From contig CAJXVR010000004.1 in assembly GCA_913061285.1 (NCBI GenBank), forward strand, positions 1-59,498: 59,498 nucleotides of DNA, in the 5' to 3' direction. The translations under genes and the position numbers were made by a program. This document shows positions 33,922 through 44,604 of this stretch, piece by piece. Source of the DNA: an uncultured Verrucomicrobiota bacterium. GTDB lineage: Bacteria; Verrucomicrobiota; Verrucomicrobiia; Limisphaerales; AAA164-E04. Below the pieces are notes generated by a model that worked only from the letters and a program-made list of their open reading frames with translations, had not been told where the DNA came from and made no database searches. Numbering within the stretch: position 1 is the stretch's first letter; each line of letters opens with the position of its first letter.

Positions 33922-35508
33922 TTAGGCCGTTGCTCGATAAATAGCCCAACGTCCAGATCCTTCGATCGCAAGCAATCCGTACTGGTTCAGTTTTTTGAGG
34001 AGGTAGTTGGCTCGGTGCCGATCAATTTCGAGGAGTTCCCGGCAGTCGCCATTGTTGATCATCCCGTGTTCACGCACGTATTCCAGGATTCGCGACTCGT
34101 CCGACTCTAGATCGCTCTCATTGGCCCGTTGCGCACGCTTGTTGAGCAAGGCTTCGGAATCAACCGGGATGGCGGGCTTTGCGGGCGCCGCAATGGGGGC
34201 TGGATTGATTGTTCGTTGGCGAACATGAATGAAATGAAGGTGTTCCGGTTGAATCATCGTTCCGCCGGATTCTAAGATGGCTCTTTCAATGATATTCTTG
34301 AGTTCCCGAATGTTGCCGGGAAAGGAGTGAGTTTTCAGGCGTTCGATGGCTTCTTGGGTGATTGGAACGTTCTTGGGAAAGCCAAGTTCGGCGGAGAAGT
34401 ATTGGACGAAATGGCCGGCTAAGAGGGGGATGTCTTCGCTTCGTTCTTGGAGTGTCGGCAGTTCAATCACGAAGCGTGCGAGCCGATAGTAGAGATCTTC
34501 ACGGAAGCTGCCGGCTTCGATGTTTTGAGTGAAGTTGATATTGGTTGCGGCGACGATCCGAACGTTTGATTGCCTTTCTTCGGTGGCGCCAATCGGGGTG
34601 AATGCGCCGGATTCGAGGACACGGAGAAGTTTGGCTTGGAGGTCTAGTGGCATCTCTCCGATCTCATCTAGGAAAAGGGTTCCATTGTGAGCCATTTCAA
34701 ATAGGCCCAGTTTTGCTCCGGTGGCTCCCGTGAAGGATCCTTTCAAATGTCCAAACAGGGTCGACTCTACCAGTTCGGTAGGAATCGCTGAACAATTCAT
34801 GGCCACAAAGGGGCCTTTGGCTCGGGATCCTCCGTAGTGGATAGCTCGTGCGACCATCTCTTTGCCCGTCCCGCTTTCGCCGGTGATTAGAGCGCTTGTC
34901 TTGTCTGCTTGCTGTAGAATCTGTACCTGCTTGAGTACGGACTCAAGTTGGGGGCTTTGACCGATGATGCCATCGAATCCCCAGCGATCCGATTGTTGCT
35001 CGCTTACGATTTCAAGTTGACGATTGATTTGTGATGTTTCTTTCTCCGCTTTTTCGCGCTTGCGGATCTCGTTTTCAAGCTCGTGATTGCGATCGCGAAG
35101 GGCTTGAGTTAGGCAGCCGATTTGAAGGTGGGTTGAGACACGGGCGTGTACCTCTGCCTCGGAAAAGGGTTTGGTCAAGTAGTCGACACCGCCGGCCTCG
35201 AATCCCGCTACTACGTCCTCAGTTTCTGTGCGGGCAGTGATGAAGATGATAGGGGTGTGTTGAGTCTCGGGAAGGCGCTTGAGTCGACGACATGTCTCGT
35301 AACCGTCAATTCCGGGCATCATCACATCGAGGAGAATGAGATCAGGAGCGCTGGCAGCGACTAGTTTGATTGCTGTTTCTCCATCGGTTGCGGCTTGGAT
35401 GCGGTAACCTTGACTCTCGAGGGCCTCACTCAGGATGCGAAGATTCGCAGGGACGTCGTCAACAATAAGAATGCGGGCTCCTGCTGTGTTGACTTGGGGC
35501 TCACTCAT
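33922..35508 (-). CDS. Sigma-54 activator response regulator with C-terminal winged helix
   Basis: 528 residues from the ATG at 35508, inside the 3' end of the kinase gene (8-base overlap). Receiver domain about 12-125 with the phospho-acceptor in [10 protein letters not shown] (about Asp61). A coiled coil (about 128-165) links to an AAA+ sigma-54 interaction domain (about 180-415): Walker A GESGTGKE, the loop GSFTGA (usually GAFTGA) and Walker [11 protein letters not shown]. The C-terminus is not a Fis helix: residues 470-528 ([20 protein letters not shown]...[14 protein letters not shown]) read as a winged helix. It should open sigma-54 promoters on command of the coupled hybrid kinase. The likely target is the divergent hydrolase-like gene with its sigma-54 promoter. 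Confidence 0.9.
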   Translation of the reverse strand: MSEPQVNTAGARILIVDDVPANLRILSEALESQGYRIQAATDGETAIKLVAASAPDLILLDVMMPGIDGYETCRRLKRLPETQHTPIIFITARTETEDVVAGFEAGGVDYLTKPFSEAEVHARVSTHLQIGCLTQALRDRNHELENEIRKREKAEKETSQINRQLEIVSEQQSDRWGFDGIIGQSPQLESVLKQVQILQQADKTSALITGESGTGKEMVARAIHYGGSRAKGPFVAMNCSAIPTELVESTLFGHLKGSFTGATGAKLGLFEMAHNGTLFLDEIGEMPLDLQAKLLRVLESGAFTPIGATEERQSNVRIVAATNINFTQNIEAGSFREDLYYRLARFVIELPTLQERSEDIPLLAGHFVQYFSAELGFPKNVPITQEAIERLKTHSFPGNIRELKNIIERAILESGGTMIQPEHLHFIHVRQRTINPAPIAAPAKPAIPVDSEALLNKRAQRANESDLESDESRILEYVREHGMINNGDCRELLEIDRHRANYLLKKLNQYGLLAIEGSGRWAIYRATA

Positions 35509-38500
35509 CGTTCGTTTTTTGTAGAAGGGCAATGATTTGTTTCATGTCGAAATTGGCTGCAAGTTCACCGAGATGTTCGGCGAATAATTCAGCCTCAGGG
35601 CTTATCACTTTGACCTGTTCGAGAAGTTCTTTGAATTCGGTGGTTTGGTAGCCTTCGGCAGCTCGACGAAGTTCTCGGAGAAGACTAGCGGGAATGTCGG
35701 GAGTCGATTGGTCTTCGTCCCAATCGATGATTGGGGGTTCCGTTGCATTGATGAATTCTAGCGCGAGAAGACGTTCCAGGCAGTGGACGAGATCCTCGAT
35801 GAGAAAGGGCTTCGAGATAAAGGCGTCGAAACCCGCTTCGTTGTAGGAGGATTCCTCATGCGATAATGTCGAGGCTGAGATAGCGACGGTCTTCACGTGG
35901 CGATTGTTATTCGGTAGCTGACGAATCTGCTCGATGGCTTCGAATCCATCCAGTTTGGGCATGCGTATGTCGAGGAAAACGATATCGAACTCGGAGTCTT
36001 GAAGCCTCTCTAGCCCTTCACTCCCATCGTTCGCTGTCGATATGGTGGCACCCATGTCCTGAAGGATTTGCCCAAGGACGTGTCGATTCTCAAGGACATC
36101 GTCGACCACCAAGCAGCGGAACGCTCGAGTGCTCGTGAGTTGGAGAGGCGCCGCTTCGGTTGGCTTGCGGTAAAAGGCAGTTGCAGTTTGGCCGTCAGGC
36201 AAAGGGATGCTGAATTCGAAGCACGAACCGGTCTGCTCTTGGGACTCGAAGTGGAAACTGCCTCCCATTAAATCGACATGCCGTTTGGCGATTGCCAATC
36301 CGAGGCCTGTGCCGCCGACGGATGCTGCGTTGGCTCCTTGTTGGAAGGGATTGAGAATGTTTTCTTGTTCGCTCTGTGGAATGCCGCAGCCTGTGTCTTG
36401 AACTTGAAAGGTGTATTGAGTTGTGTCCGAATCGGCGGCTGTCTCGGAGATTTGAATGTTGAGTGTGATCCGTCCTCGGTCGGTAAACTTGGTTGCATTC
36501 GATAAGAGATTGATCAGAACCTGTCGCAACTTTGACTCATCTCCGCGGACAAGGATTGGAGCTCTCGTGTCGTTTGGGTTTTTCCCATCTCGTTCGTCTG
36601 TCCAAATAACTTTCCAGTCCAAGCCTTTTGACTGGCAGCGGACTCGAAACATCGCAGCGAGACTCTCGATGGTGGTGCGAAGATCGAAATCTTCGGCAAC
36701 AAGGTTGACTTGCTCGGCTTCAATCTTTGAGAGATCAAGAATATCATTGATGAGATTGAGAAGGTGCTGCCCGCTCTGCGACATGGTCTGCACGGCGCTT
36801 CGTTGTTTATTGTTTAGCTCAGCGTCACGTAAGAGGATTTGTGCGTACCCTAGGATCGCATTCATGGGGGTACGAATCTCGTGACTCATGTTGGCGAGAA
36901 AAACAGTTTTGGCACGGTTGGCACTTTCGGCCGATTCTTTAGCCTTGTTGAGGGCCAGGTTTTGAGCCTGCTGATCCTGAAGCATTTTTTCTTTCAAGCG
37001 GTGGGTCTGACGTTCCAGGTGCCGGGATGTGCGTCGATTCTGGTAAAATCGCCAACCGTAGGCGAAGGCTGCCCCTGTGATTCCGACGAAGAGCAGGGCG
37101 ATCGGTCCGATTGTCCATGCATTGCGAAACCACGGTTCAATCACGCGAAATTGGAGTTGAGTGGCTCGTGAGTAGTGAAGGTCGCGATTGATTGATTGTG
37201 CCTCGATTAGGTAGTCACCGGGCTCGGTCGGGATCCATTCGAAGAGGTCCGAGACTCGCGGATGGCTCCATTCCGTTGTTTCAGTGGGACCGTGAATGCG
37301 AGTTCGGTATTGACGTTTTTCCGGCCGAGTTTGGAAATCAATACTACTAAACTGCACTGAAACCCGGGTTCCAGTCAGAATGTCCGGGAGCTCGTCCGAT
37401 CGAACTTCGCCTCGGTCGGTTTGGATGGATTGAACCCAGACTTTCGGGCGAACGTCTGATCGTTGGTAGGCGGTGATTCCTTTGCTTGTGTTGAAATAGA
37501 GGGTTCCCTGGCTGTCTTCATTGACGCTGAAGACGCGATTGTCACCAAGGCCATCTCGTTCATCTAACGAGGTCCAAGCTTCGCCGTTGTAACCGATGAC
37601 GCCGTGTCCCCAGGAGGCGAACCAGATCGTTCCTCGGGAATCTCGATAGGCGTCTTCAAATCGGTGTTGCGGCGTGTTATTGGCGTTTTGATGGGTTTGA
37701 AATCGATCGCCATCGTATGAAACGATGCCGCGATAGGTTCCGAACCAGATCCGGCCCAGTTCATCTTGGCTGATACTTTGCACACGGTTACTGGGTAATC
37801 CGTCGCGGGTGGTTAGTTGTTGGAATCCCTCGGCGTTGCCGTACAAGACCCCGCCCTCGCGGGTGGCAATCCAGAGTGTATCTTCTTGGTCTTGAAAGAC
37901 ATCGTAGAACCAGCTGACTTTGAGCTGATTTTCGCTGAGAAAGGTGGTTAGTTGTTGAATGATTGGGTGCTTTTTCTGAAGCCTGAGGTTCGTGCTGAGT
38001 TTGGCGATTTCAGCGTTGGTGCCAATCCATGTCGTCGCGTCTTGGCTCGGGCTAAAACTATGGATTCGGCCGCTTCGAAGGCCTTCGCGTTTGGTGAAGC
38101 GTCTGAATGTTTGATCTCGATAGTGGGCGAGACCGGCGTAGGAAATATGCATGCCTCCGGTGCCAATCCATAGCCCCTCTTGCCCATCCGAGACGATCCT
38201 ACTGATGTGATTACTGGGTAATCCGTCTAACTCTGAATAGTTCCTAATGGCGAGATACTTAGCCCCTTTCTTAGGGCTGACCGCTCGGGAATTGGTTCGG
38301 GTGAATGGCTGGATTCTCGAGAGACCGGATTGACTACCTACCCAGAGATTTTCCTGTTCATCGATATGGCTACTCGCAATGCTGTTCCCTTGAATGCCAT
38401 GGTTTTCGTTGATTGTCGTGAGGGAGGCTTGATACCGAAACAAACCACCGAGACCCGTTGCGAGCCAAATATTGCCACTCAGATCCTTATAGATGGCTTC

Positions 38501-40438
38501 GAATCCTTGAACGGGCTCAGCCATCGTTCCCGTCGCAGGGTAGATGTGTCCTTCGTGGACAATGTAGAGGCGGGACGAAGTTCCAATCCAGATATTATGA
38601 TTCTTATCGGATGCGATGGAGTAGACGTGATTCGACAGTAGGCCATCTTCTCTGGCGTAGTGTTGGACGGATCCCTCGTGAACACAAGTCACCCCTTTTT
38701 CGGTGCCAAGCCAAGTTGCTCCTTCCGCTGTGTGATGAATGGTTTCCACCTGCTCTCCAAGAAGCCCTTCATCGGCTCCGAAGGGCTGAAGCTTGGCTTG
38801 CTCAAGGTAACTTGCTCCGAGGCGGGTTCCAATCCATAGGTTGCCATTCGATGCTGTTTCCAGTGACAGGATATAATGATCGGGTAAGCGTTCGAAGCCC
38901 GATGGTTTTGTAATCTCGTCGTTTTTGAATTGGACGAGGCCCTTGGTTGTTCCGATCCAAAGAATGCCGTCCTTGTCGACTTCGAGCGCGGTGATCCAAT
39001 TGTCTGGAAGCCCATTGTCAGTGCCGAACCGGGTCAGTTGTTGATCTTTCCAACGTGAGAGACCATCCCGTGTTCCGAACCAAAGACTGCGGTCGGAAGT
39101 CTCTGCGATCGCGTTCACGGAGTTATCGGCGAGTCCATCATCGGTGTCCCATGTTTTGAAGTTGCGGCCGTCATAGCGTGAGACGCCACTTCCAGCGATC
39201 TTTCGACTGCTGGACCCAATCCATAGGTACCCTTCGCTATCTTGAAATAGGGTGCGGCTGGCCATGCTCGCCAGATTGTCGACGCCGGTATAGTGATCCC
39301 AATGGCCTTGCCAGGGATCATAGCGATGAAAATCAACACCTGATATCTGAGATGCGGGACCTTGCTGAATCGGTCCGGATTCCCAATGTTCTGTGTTGTG
39401 ATCTCCCCCCGTCGATAGCCTGACGCGGTAACGGCCTTTGTCCAAGTTGGCGAAGCGGTATTTGCCGTCGGTGTCGGTGCTCGTTGTCGCAAGCGGATGC
39501 TTTTTCTGTGTGGTGGTTTCTTGCTCTTCGACAAAGAGGTCGATCGCGGCGTTGCTGAGTGGGTTTTCAGCTGATTCGAAGACACGCCCTTCGATCACTC
39601 CCGGCCAAGCAATCTTTCCGATGGGGCGTTCATCGATGGGGAGCGAGGGGTTGATTTCTAAGCTGCCTCGATAGCCTTGGTTGGTGAAGTGAGCCATAAT
39701 AGGAGGGGAGAAGCTTTCTGGAATCACCAAGGTGTAGAGTCCTCTGTTGTTGGCTCCTGATCGAACTGAATGGCCCTGGCTGTCTGTTGCTGTGACGGCC
39801 GTCCACGATGCCTGACTGCCATTAGCAAAGACGATTCGACCGACGTGGATGCTCGATTTGGCGGGTTGGGGACGAATCGCTAGGTGCCAGTCCCGCGTGC
39901 CATTATGGCATTCAACTAAACAGGTGTTGAGTCCCGCTTGGAGTTCCGCGGTGAAGATGAACTCGTCTGGGATAATTCGATAGGGACTGATGGCCCGACA
40001 GACGAGCGTTCCATTGATCCATACCCTGGCTTCGTCGTTCACTCCTAGGAGAAATGTCTGTGTTCCAGCTTTATCGCTCTGAATTAACGAGATGAGATAG
40101 GCGTCAGCATGGGAGTGTGCCCCGGCGAGAGTCTTGAGATTAAGATATCCGCCTGCTTTGGAAGTTGAACGCCATGCTTTTCCTTCATACTCGTTGAGTC
40201 TTGATGAAGGGGAGAGGAGGCTGAGTTTGTTCCGTCGTTGGAGCCTCGCCTCTTGCGATGAGGCATTGCCGGTAGCTGCAAACGGACCGATCCACAGCCA
40301 GTTTTCAAACTCGTGCCCCTCTGGATAAATTCTATTGACGGGGATTCCTTCACTTACCAGAGGCTTCTCTTGGGCGAGAAGTGGCGAAAATGAAATCGTC
40401 AGGGCCAAGACGAGGCCGAGCTCAAATGGGAGTCGCAT
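35501..40438 (-). CDS. Hybrid two-component sensor kinase with extracellular beta-propeller (Reg_prop/Y_Y_Y)
   Basis: 1645 residues from the ATG at 40438 (signal peptide, ending SPLLAQ). The periplasmic part has a galactose-binding/PA14-like domain (about 30-195), a carboxypeptidase-regulatory-like domain (about 280-350, [17 protein letters not shown]), about a dozen propeller repeats of the WIGT type (about 380-990), and a Y_Y_Y domain (about 1000-1075). One membrane segment follows (about 1110-1135, [19 protein letters not shown]). The cytoplasmic part has HisKA ([14 protein letters not shown], near 1184), HATPase ([20 protein letters not shown]) and a receiver (about 1440-1560, [15 protein letters not shown]). 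Such sensors in Bacteroidetes detect glycans but carry an AraC domain; here output passes to the overlapping sigma-54 regulator. Confidence 0.93.
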   Translation of the reverse strand: MRLPFELGLVLALTISFSPLLAQEKPLVSEGIPVNRIYPEGHEFENWLWIGPFAATGNASSQEARLQRRNKLSLLSPSSRLNEYEGKAWRSTSKAGGYLNLKTLAGAHSHADAYLISLIQSDKAGTQTFLLGVNDEARVWINGTLVCRAISPYRIIPDEFIFTAELQAGLNTCLVECHNGTRDWHLAIRPQPAKSSIHVGRIVFANGSQASWTAVTATDSQGHSVRSGANNRGLYTLVIPESFSPPIMAHFTNQGYRGSLEINPSLPIDERPIGKIAWPGVIEGRVFESAENPLSNAAIDLFVEEQETTTQKKHPLATTSTDTDGKYRFANLDKGRYRVRLSTGGDHNTEHWESGPIQQGPASQISGVDFHRYDPWQGHWDHYTGVDNLASMASRTLFQDSEGYLWIGSSSRKIAGSGVSRYDGRNFKTWDTDDGLADNSVNAIAETSDRSLWFGTRDGLSRWKDQQLTRFGTDNGLPDNWITALEVDKDGILWIGTTKGLVQFKNDEITKPSGFERLPDHYILSLETASNGNLWIGTRLGASYLEQAKLQPFGADEGLLGEQVETIHHTAEGATWLGTEKGVTCVHEGSVQHYAREDGLLSNHVYSIASDKNHNIWIGTSSRLYIVHEGHIYPATGTMAEPVQGFEAIYKDLSGNIWLATGLGGLFRYQASLTTINENHGIQGNSIASSHIDEQENLWVGSQSGLSRIQPFTRTNSRAVSPKKGAKYLAIRNYSELDGLPSNHISRIVSDGQEGLWIGTGGMHISYAGLAHYRDQTFRRFTKREGLRSGRIHSFSPSQDATTWIGTNAEIAKLSTNLRLQKKHPIIQQLTTFLSENQLKVSWFYDVFQDQEDTLWIATREGGVLYGNAEGFQQLTTRDGLPSNRVQSISQDELGRIWFGTYRGIVSYDGDRFQTHQNANNTPQHRFEDAYRDSRGTIWFASWGHGVIGYNGEAWTSLDERDGLGDNRVFSVNEDSQGTLYFNTSKGITAYQRSDVRPKVWVQSIQTDRGEVRSDELPDILTGTRVSVQFSSIDFQTRPEKRQYRTRIHGPTETTEWSHPRVSDLFEWIPTEPGDYLIEAQSINRDLHYSRATQLQFRVIEPWFRNAWTIGPIALLFVGITGAAFAYGWRFYQNRRTSRHLERQTHRLKEKMLQDQQAQNLALNKAKESAESANRAKTVFLANMSHEIRTPMNAILGYAQILLRDAELNNKQRSAVQTMSQSGQHLLNLINDILDLSKIEAEQVNLVAEDFDLRTTIESLAAMFRVRCQSKGLDWKVIWTDERDGKNPNDTRAPILVRGDESKLRQVLINLLSNATKFTDRGRITLNIQISETAADSDTTQYTFQVQDTGCGIPQSEQENILNPFQQGANAASVGGTGLGLAIAKRHVDLMGGSFHFESQEQTGSCFEFSIPLPDGQTATAFYRKPTEAAPLQLTSTRAFRCLVVDDVLENRHVLGQILQDMGATISTANDGSEGLERLQDSEFDIVFLDIRMPKLDGFEAIEQIRQLPNNNRHVKTVAISASTLSHEESSYNEAGFDAFISKPFLIEDLVHCLERLLALEFINATEPPIIDWDEDQSTPDIPASLLRELRRAAEGYQTTEFKELLEQVKVISPEAELFAEHLGELAANFDMKQIIALLQKTNDE

Positions 40439-40673
40439 AGGATCGCTGACTCGGATCAATCGCGGTGGGATGCCCGATTGAGGATTATTTGGGTTTCTGT
40501 TTGGAACTGAGCCATAGGGTCAGTGTGCAGAACTTACGCCAAGTCGTGAATCAATTTTCGAATTCGATGTTTTCGCGTGTTTCCGGTGTGCTCTTGGGGC
40601 TTGTGCGGCCTTGCCTGGAACGAGATTAGGTTCCGCGTAGAAGCGATATCCTACGCCTAGCGCCAGCATATAG

Positions 40674-40773
40674 TCCGCATAGACTCCGCATAGCCGAAGC
40701 TGTTCGACGGGGGTGACTCCTTTTGTGGTTCTCCGCATAGCATCGGTTCATTATCCGCATAGATTCCGCATAG
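40674..40773. repeat. Cluster of five TCCGCATAG direct repeats, candidate activator (enhancer) sites
   Basis: Exact 9-mers start at 40674, 40685, 40732, 40754 and 40765. Two tandem pairs have an 11-bp period and the third copy is 22 bp from the fourth, so copies 3-5 sit on one face of the helix. All are the same way round. The cluster lies about 115-215 bases before the sigma-54 promoter, normal for activator sites. Direct repeats at 11 bp suit a winged-helix DNA binder, which the coupled regulator has. Assignment of these sites to that regulator is inference. Confidence 0.75.
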
Positions 40774-40886
40774 CTGCCTTGGTTAAATTTTGATTTTTTT
40801 CTGGAGAAGTTTTTGTTCTGAGTTTTGCCGTTTTTGTTGGAGATTCCGTTCTTTTTGTCTCTGGTCGAGTCGCGCCACTCGAAGGC

Positions 40887-40902
40887 TGGCATGCCTCGTG
40901 CA
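40887..40902 (+). promoter_or_regulatory. Sigma-54 (-24/-12) promoter of the tandem hydrolase-like gene
   Basis: TGGCATG (40887-40893) and GTGCA (40898-40902) give GG-N10-GC exactly, against the consensus TGGCACG-N4-TTGCA, with one mismatch in each half. Transcription would start near 40912, leaving a leader of about 37 bases. A sigma-54 activator lies next door and repeats lie upstream. A nearby TTGACA (40915) has no matching -10. Confidence 0.65.
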
Positions 40903-40949
40903 TTATGGGGTTTGTTGACACGAATTGACCGCATAGAACGAGAGAAACC

Positions 40950-42713
40950 ATGATTAGTATGAACAAAACCATAGAGGATGCTCAAAATCCATTTCGAATG
41001 TTAAGGGCCATACGGTATTGGCTGCAAATTGCGGGAGGGTGCTTCAGTTCAGCGATGCTGATTGCGGCTCCGACTGATCACTTGGATCGGGGCTTGGACT
41101 TGGTTGAACATATTCTAGAGCATCAAGAGATGGGGGAATTTGTGAATGACCAGAATGAGGAGATCAATAGCTACGGTGGAAGCTGGGGGCAGGGTACGGT
41201 CAATGTTGAGCTAGGAGATCACGATGCCAATGTGATGCCCTTCAACCGCTCGATGTGCGGATCGTTCGTCACGAAGCTCTTGAACCAATCCTACAATTGG
41301 GATTGGACGGACCATCCGTTTCATGATGATCTTCTCAATGTTCCGGTAGTGACGGCTAGCCCCAACGCTCACCGATATATGGAACTGATTCTCGAGGGAA
41401 AAGGCTTCAAGTTTCAGATTGATAATATCGGTGATATCTTGCCTGGAGACGTGATGGTGAAGCGCAACCTGAATCCAACACGTGGCCACGTGTGGTTAGT
41501 CAAGGAGGTGCATCTCGGGAATCCCATGGTATATCCTGTGAATCATGCCAATAGCTGGCCTGAGTTTAGCGGTATGACCTATTATGAAGTCGATGTGCTC
41601 GATTGCTCAGAAGGTTATCATAGCAACGATTCTCGGAAAGTGCTTGTGAATAATGTGGTGCACAACACTCATGGTGCGGGTGTTGGTACCATCGGGATCA
41701 TGGTTGATGGAAATGGCACGATTACAGGGCACTCATGGAGTCTTCCGAATTCTGACTACAATCAAGTCTTGGGTGGATGGGTGAACGGTGTGAATAGTCG
41801 CCTTGAATTGTTGGATGAGACTCAGTTTGTGGTTGCTCGGTTGGATTTGCCTGAGGATGAAGACGACGAAGAGGAAAGCGGAGGAGGCGTTCATCCACAG
41901 GATCTTGATATTAAGGCACCTATCATTCCCTGTTACCTCGATCTGGGAATAACCTTGAATGAACAGATTGAGGAAATGCATGCCCTCGGTATCGACTCGG
42001 ATAGCAATGGCACGCCTCTGAACCAGTTTGGCGGGAGATGGAAAAGCTCCACTGACCCATCCTACGTTCGGTTGGCTGATTTGGAGCGAGGAATCTTTCC
42101 TGGGAATAATACCAAAGGGGCTTCGCTGGTGACTTGCTTGTTGAAGGAAGCCTGCGATTGGAGCTGGTGGGACTATATGTTTATTGACTCTGAGACTGGG
42201 CGGGCAACGCGAAGCTCAAGCCCGACTTCAAGTCGGTATGTGGATCTTATTGAACAGGGTATCGGCTTTGAAACTGAAATTAGTGATCTATCAGAGGTAT
42301 TGCCCGGCGATGTGATTGCAATCCGAACCTTGTCTGATTGGTCTGGGCATTCAGCGATTGTTGAGTCCATCGATTGGGCTAGTGCCAGAGCCTTTCCTCT
42401 TGAGAGTCGAGTTTTGACGTCCGGTCTAGAAGGGGGATGGATTGTTCCGGTGACTGTTCTTGATTCGACTCGTTATCCTCACAGCGCAGACAGTCGAGAT
42501 TCTCAAGACGGGGCGAGTGGATCGATTGAAGGACTCGGGATAGGAACGATGGGGATCGTCATGAATCCCTCCTACGAGATCATTGGGCATTGCTGGTCAT
42601 TGCCTAGTGCCGACTACCTCGGTGACCCCGAGCGATGGAGATCGCAATTCCTCAGCCGATTCAAGCCGCAGACGGAACGCAAGATTGTGATCGGACGGTT
42701 CCAAGGAAAATAA
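40950..42713 (+). CDS. Secreted tandem-repeat cysteine hydrolase-like protein (NlpC/P60-CHAP type), second copy lacking the cysteine
   Basis: 587 residues with an N-terminal hydrophobic stretch (about 25-40, ending LIAAP) suggesting export. Two related halves (about 45-290 and 325-580) are joined by an acidic linker (EDEDDEEES). Each has a helix with WDW/WSW, a LPGDV strand, a GH motif and a closing GTxGIM...GHxWSLPxSDY block. In the first half Cys103 (SMCGSFVTKLL) and His180 (RGHVWLV) fit a papain-like pair as in CHAP/NlpC-P60 amidases. In the second half the cysteine position is Gly390 while His467 remains, so that copy is probably inactive. No exact family is recognised. It is divergent from the sensor pair, behind a sigma-54 promoter. 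Confidence 0.7.
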   Translation: MISMNKTIEDAQNPFRMLRAIRYWLQIAGGCFSSAMLIAAPTDHLDRGLDLVEHILEHQEMGEFVNDQNEEINSYGGSWGQGTVNVELGDHDANVMPFNRSMCGSFVTKLLNQSYNWDWTDHPFHDDLLNVPVVTASPNAHRYMELILEGKGFKFQIDNIGDILPGDVMVKRNLNPTRGHVWLVKEVHLGNPMVYPVNHANSWPEFSGMTYYEVDVLDCSEGYHSNDSRKVLVNNVVHNTHGAGVGTIGIMVDGNGTITGHSWSLPNSDYNQVLGGWVNGVNSRLELLDETQFVVARLDLPEDEDDEEESGGGVHPQDLDIKAPIIPCYLDLGITLNEQIEEMHALGIDSDSNGTPLNQFGGRWKSSTDPSYVRLADLERGIFPGNNTKGASLVTCLLKEACDWSWWDYMFIDSETGRATRSSSPTSSRYVDLIEQGIGFETEISDLSEVLPGDVIAIRTLSDWSGHSAIVESIDWASARAFPLESRVLTSGLEGGWIVPVTVLDSTRYPHSADSRDSQDGASGSIEGLGIGTMGIVMNPSYEIIGHCWSLPSADYLGDPERWRSQFLSRFKPQTERKIVIGRFQGK

Positions 42714-42728
42714 CTTGGTCAATCCAAG

Positions 42729-42767
42729 GGTGGGGTTCACTGAGATTTAGTGAACCCCACCTTTTTT
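42729..42767 (+). terminator. Strong Rho-independent terminator after the tandem hydrolase-like gene
   Basis: GGTGGGGTTCACT (42729-42741) pairs perfectly with AGTGAACCCCACC (42749-42761) over a 7-base loop, followed by six T residues (42762-42767). It starts 15 bases after the stop codon. Confidence 0.95.
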
Positions 42768-43024
42768 GATTAGAACACGGGGTTGGGAATACTCGGGAGA
42801 CGCTTGCTGACAAGGGGAGTCTCCTTGTTTCGATTCCTGATTGGATGAGGCTTGATCAACGGGGTTCGGTGCCGGTTGGGAATCGGGATAGTCCAGATCT
42901 TGCGCAATCAGAATCAGACGTTGTTGATTTGCTTCTGCCTCATTCCTGTCTGCTCCGGCCGCTCTCTGTTAGCGTGCAATCGCTTAACGGCTAACTTGTC
43001 TTCGTCTTTGAACCGAGTTGAAAA

Positions 43025-44425
43025 CTAACGTCCGAGCATCTTTGTTGGGTCGACCCACTCGGTGAATTGTTCGTCGGTTAGTAGCTTCAGGTCGATGGCT
43101 GCTTCTCTAAGCGTTGAGTTTTCCTGATGGGCTTTCTTGGCGATCTTGGCGGCATTTTCATAGCCGATATGAGTGTTGAGCGCCGTGACGAGCATCAGTG
43201 AATTCTCTAAATTCTTGGCTATCTCTGGGTGATTGGGCTCAAGTCCGATCGCGCAATTGTCATTGAACGATTGGCAGGCATCTCCAAGGTTGCGGGCGGC
43301 CATAAGAAGATTAAATATCATGACTGGTTTGAAAACGTTGAGTTCAAAATGACCTGTCATACCTCCGACGTTAATGGCAGCGTCGTTTCCGATCACTTGC
43401 GCACAAACCATGGTTAGGGCTTCGCATTGGGTTGGGTTGACCTTGCCCGGCATGATCGAAGAGCCGGGTTCATTCGCGGGGATGATCACTTCGCCAATGC
43501 CACAACGGGGGCCGGAAGCGAGCATTCGAATGTCATTGCCAATTTTCATCAGGCTGACGGCAAGCATCTTGAGGGCGCCACTTGCCTCGACGATGGCGTC
43601 ATGGGCGGCAAGGGCCTCAAACTTGTTGGGAGCCGTGACGAAGGGGAGGCTGCTGAGAGAGGCGATTTTCTCAGCGACCTTTTCTGAGAATCCGGGAGGG
43701 GTGTTCAGTCCGGTGCCGACTGCGGTACCGCCAAGTGCGAGTTCAGAGAGATGTCCGAGGGTGGAATTGAGAGCGCGTAGGCCATGATCAAGTTGGGCAA
43801 CGTATCCTGAGAGTTCTTGCCCAAGAGTGAGTGGCGTAGCGTCCATGAAATGGGTGCGGCCGATCTTTACGACATCTTTGTAATCCTCGGCTTTTTTTGC
43901 GAGCGTGTCGCGAAGGAGGGTCACTTTGGGGACCGTGGTGCCAACGATCATTTGGTAGGCTGCGATGTGCATTGCCGTGGGAAAGGTATCGTTGGATGAT
44001 TGTGACTTGTTGACGTCGTCGTTGGGGTGGAGGGCCTTGCTCGCATCGGTTAATTGGCCCCCGTTGATGACGTGACCCCGATTCGCGACCACTTCGTTGA
44101 CATTCATGTTGCTTTGAGTTCCTGAGCCTGTCTGCCAGACCACCAGAGGAAACTCCTCATCGAGGGCGCCGGAAAGAATCTCGTCGCAGGCTTGGGCAAT
44201 AAGCGATGCTTTGGATGCGTCGAGAACCCCGCAATCGGCATTGGTCAGGGCAGCTGCTTTCTTGAGAATGGCAAATGCCGAGATGATTTCTTTCGGCATG
44301 TACTGTTCTCCGATTCGGAAATTCTCTTTGGAACGTTGCGTCTGGGCGCCCCAGTAGCGGTTTGCGGGGACTTGAACCTCGCCCATGGTGTCTTTTTCGA
44401 TTCGAAACTCAGATGCTTCCTGCAT
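43025..44425 (-). CDS. fumC: Class II fumarate hydratase
   Basis: 466 residues from the ATG at 44425, matching E. coli FumC (467). An in-frame TTG twelve codons upstream is less likely. It interconverts fumarate and malate in the citric acid cycle, without an iron-sulfur cluster. Landmarks are [46 protein letters not shown] and the signature loop [15 protein letters not shown]. The gene stands alone and is convergent with the tandem hydrolase-like gene, about 300 bases apart. Confidence 0.97.
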   Translation of the reverse strand: MQEASEFRIEKDTMGEVQVPANRYWGAQTQRSKENFRIGEQYMPKEIISAFAILKKAAALTNADCGVLDASKASLIAQACDEILSGALDEEFPLVVWQTGSGTQSNMNVNEVVANRGHVINGGQLTDASKALHPNDDVNKSQSSNDTFPTAMHIAAYQMIVGTTVPKVTLLRDTLAKKAEDYKDVVKIGRTHFMDATPLTLGQELSGYVAQLDHGLRALNSTLGHLSELALGGTAVGTGLNTPPGFSEKVAEKIASLSSLPFVTAPNKFEALAAHDAIVEASGALKMLAVSLMKIGNDIRMLASGPRCGIGEVIIPANEPGSSIMPGKVNPTQCEALTMVCAQVIGNDAAINVGGMTGHFELNVFKPVMIFNLLMAARNLGDACQSFNDNCAIGLEPNHPEIAKNLENSLMLVTALNTHIGYENAAKIAKKAHQENSTLREAAIDLKLLTDEQFTEWVDPTKMLGR

Positions 44426-44543
44426 GGGATGAGTGTAGTGAGAAGCGGAGTCCGGATTCAAGGATCTCGATGGATGATTTCTTGAGCGTGCGAAGAAGAC
44501 GTGACAATTACAGTCCTGAGGTAGGTTTTTCAGGGCGGGACAG

Positions 44544-44579
44544 AAAAAGGCGCAGTATCCTTTCGGGATACTGCGCCTT
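44544..44579 (-). terminator. Rho-independent terminator of the downstream sulfatase gene (minus strand)
   Basis: AAGGCGCAGTATCC (44547-44560) pairs perfectly with GGATACTGCGCCTT (44566-44579) over a 5-base loop. Five A residues at 44544-44548 give the T-run on the minus strand. It lies 25 bases past the sulfatase stop and insulates fumC. Confidence 0.92.
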
Positions 44580-44604
44580 AGCGATTCGATTGCTGGCTAT
44601 GAGA

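Larger units (their letters stand above)
40439..40949. other. 511-base divergent control region between the sensor kinase and the tandem hydrolase-like gene
   Basis: No gene is supported here: minus frames at 40520-40738 and 40626-40985 run across the repeats and look like nothing known. The region holds five TCCGCATAG copies (plus a variant CCGCGTAG at 40633 and a sixth CCGCATAG at 40929) and a sigma-54 type promoter, listed separately. It should carry the kinase promoter as well, which I cannot place. Confidence 0.65.

Noticed and set aside
40520..40738. Minus-strand frame across the TCCGCATAG repeats
   Set aside because: The repeat period (11 bp) does not keep frame, and the product resembles nothing known.
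40915..40920. TTGACA as a sigma-70 -35 box for the tandem hydrolase-like gene
   Set aside because: No -10 element at 16-18 bases, and it lies too close to the start codon.
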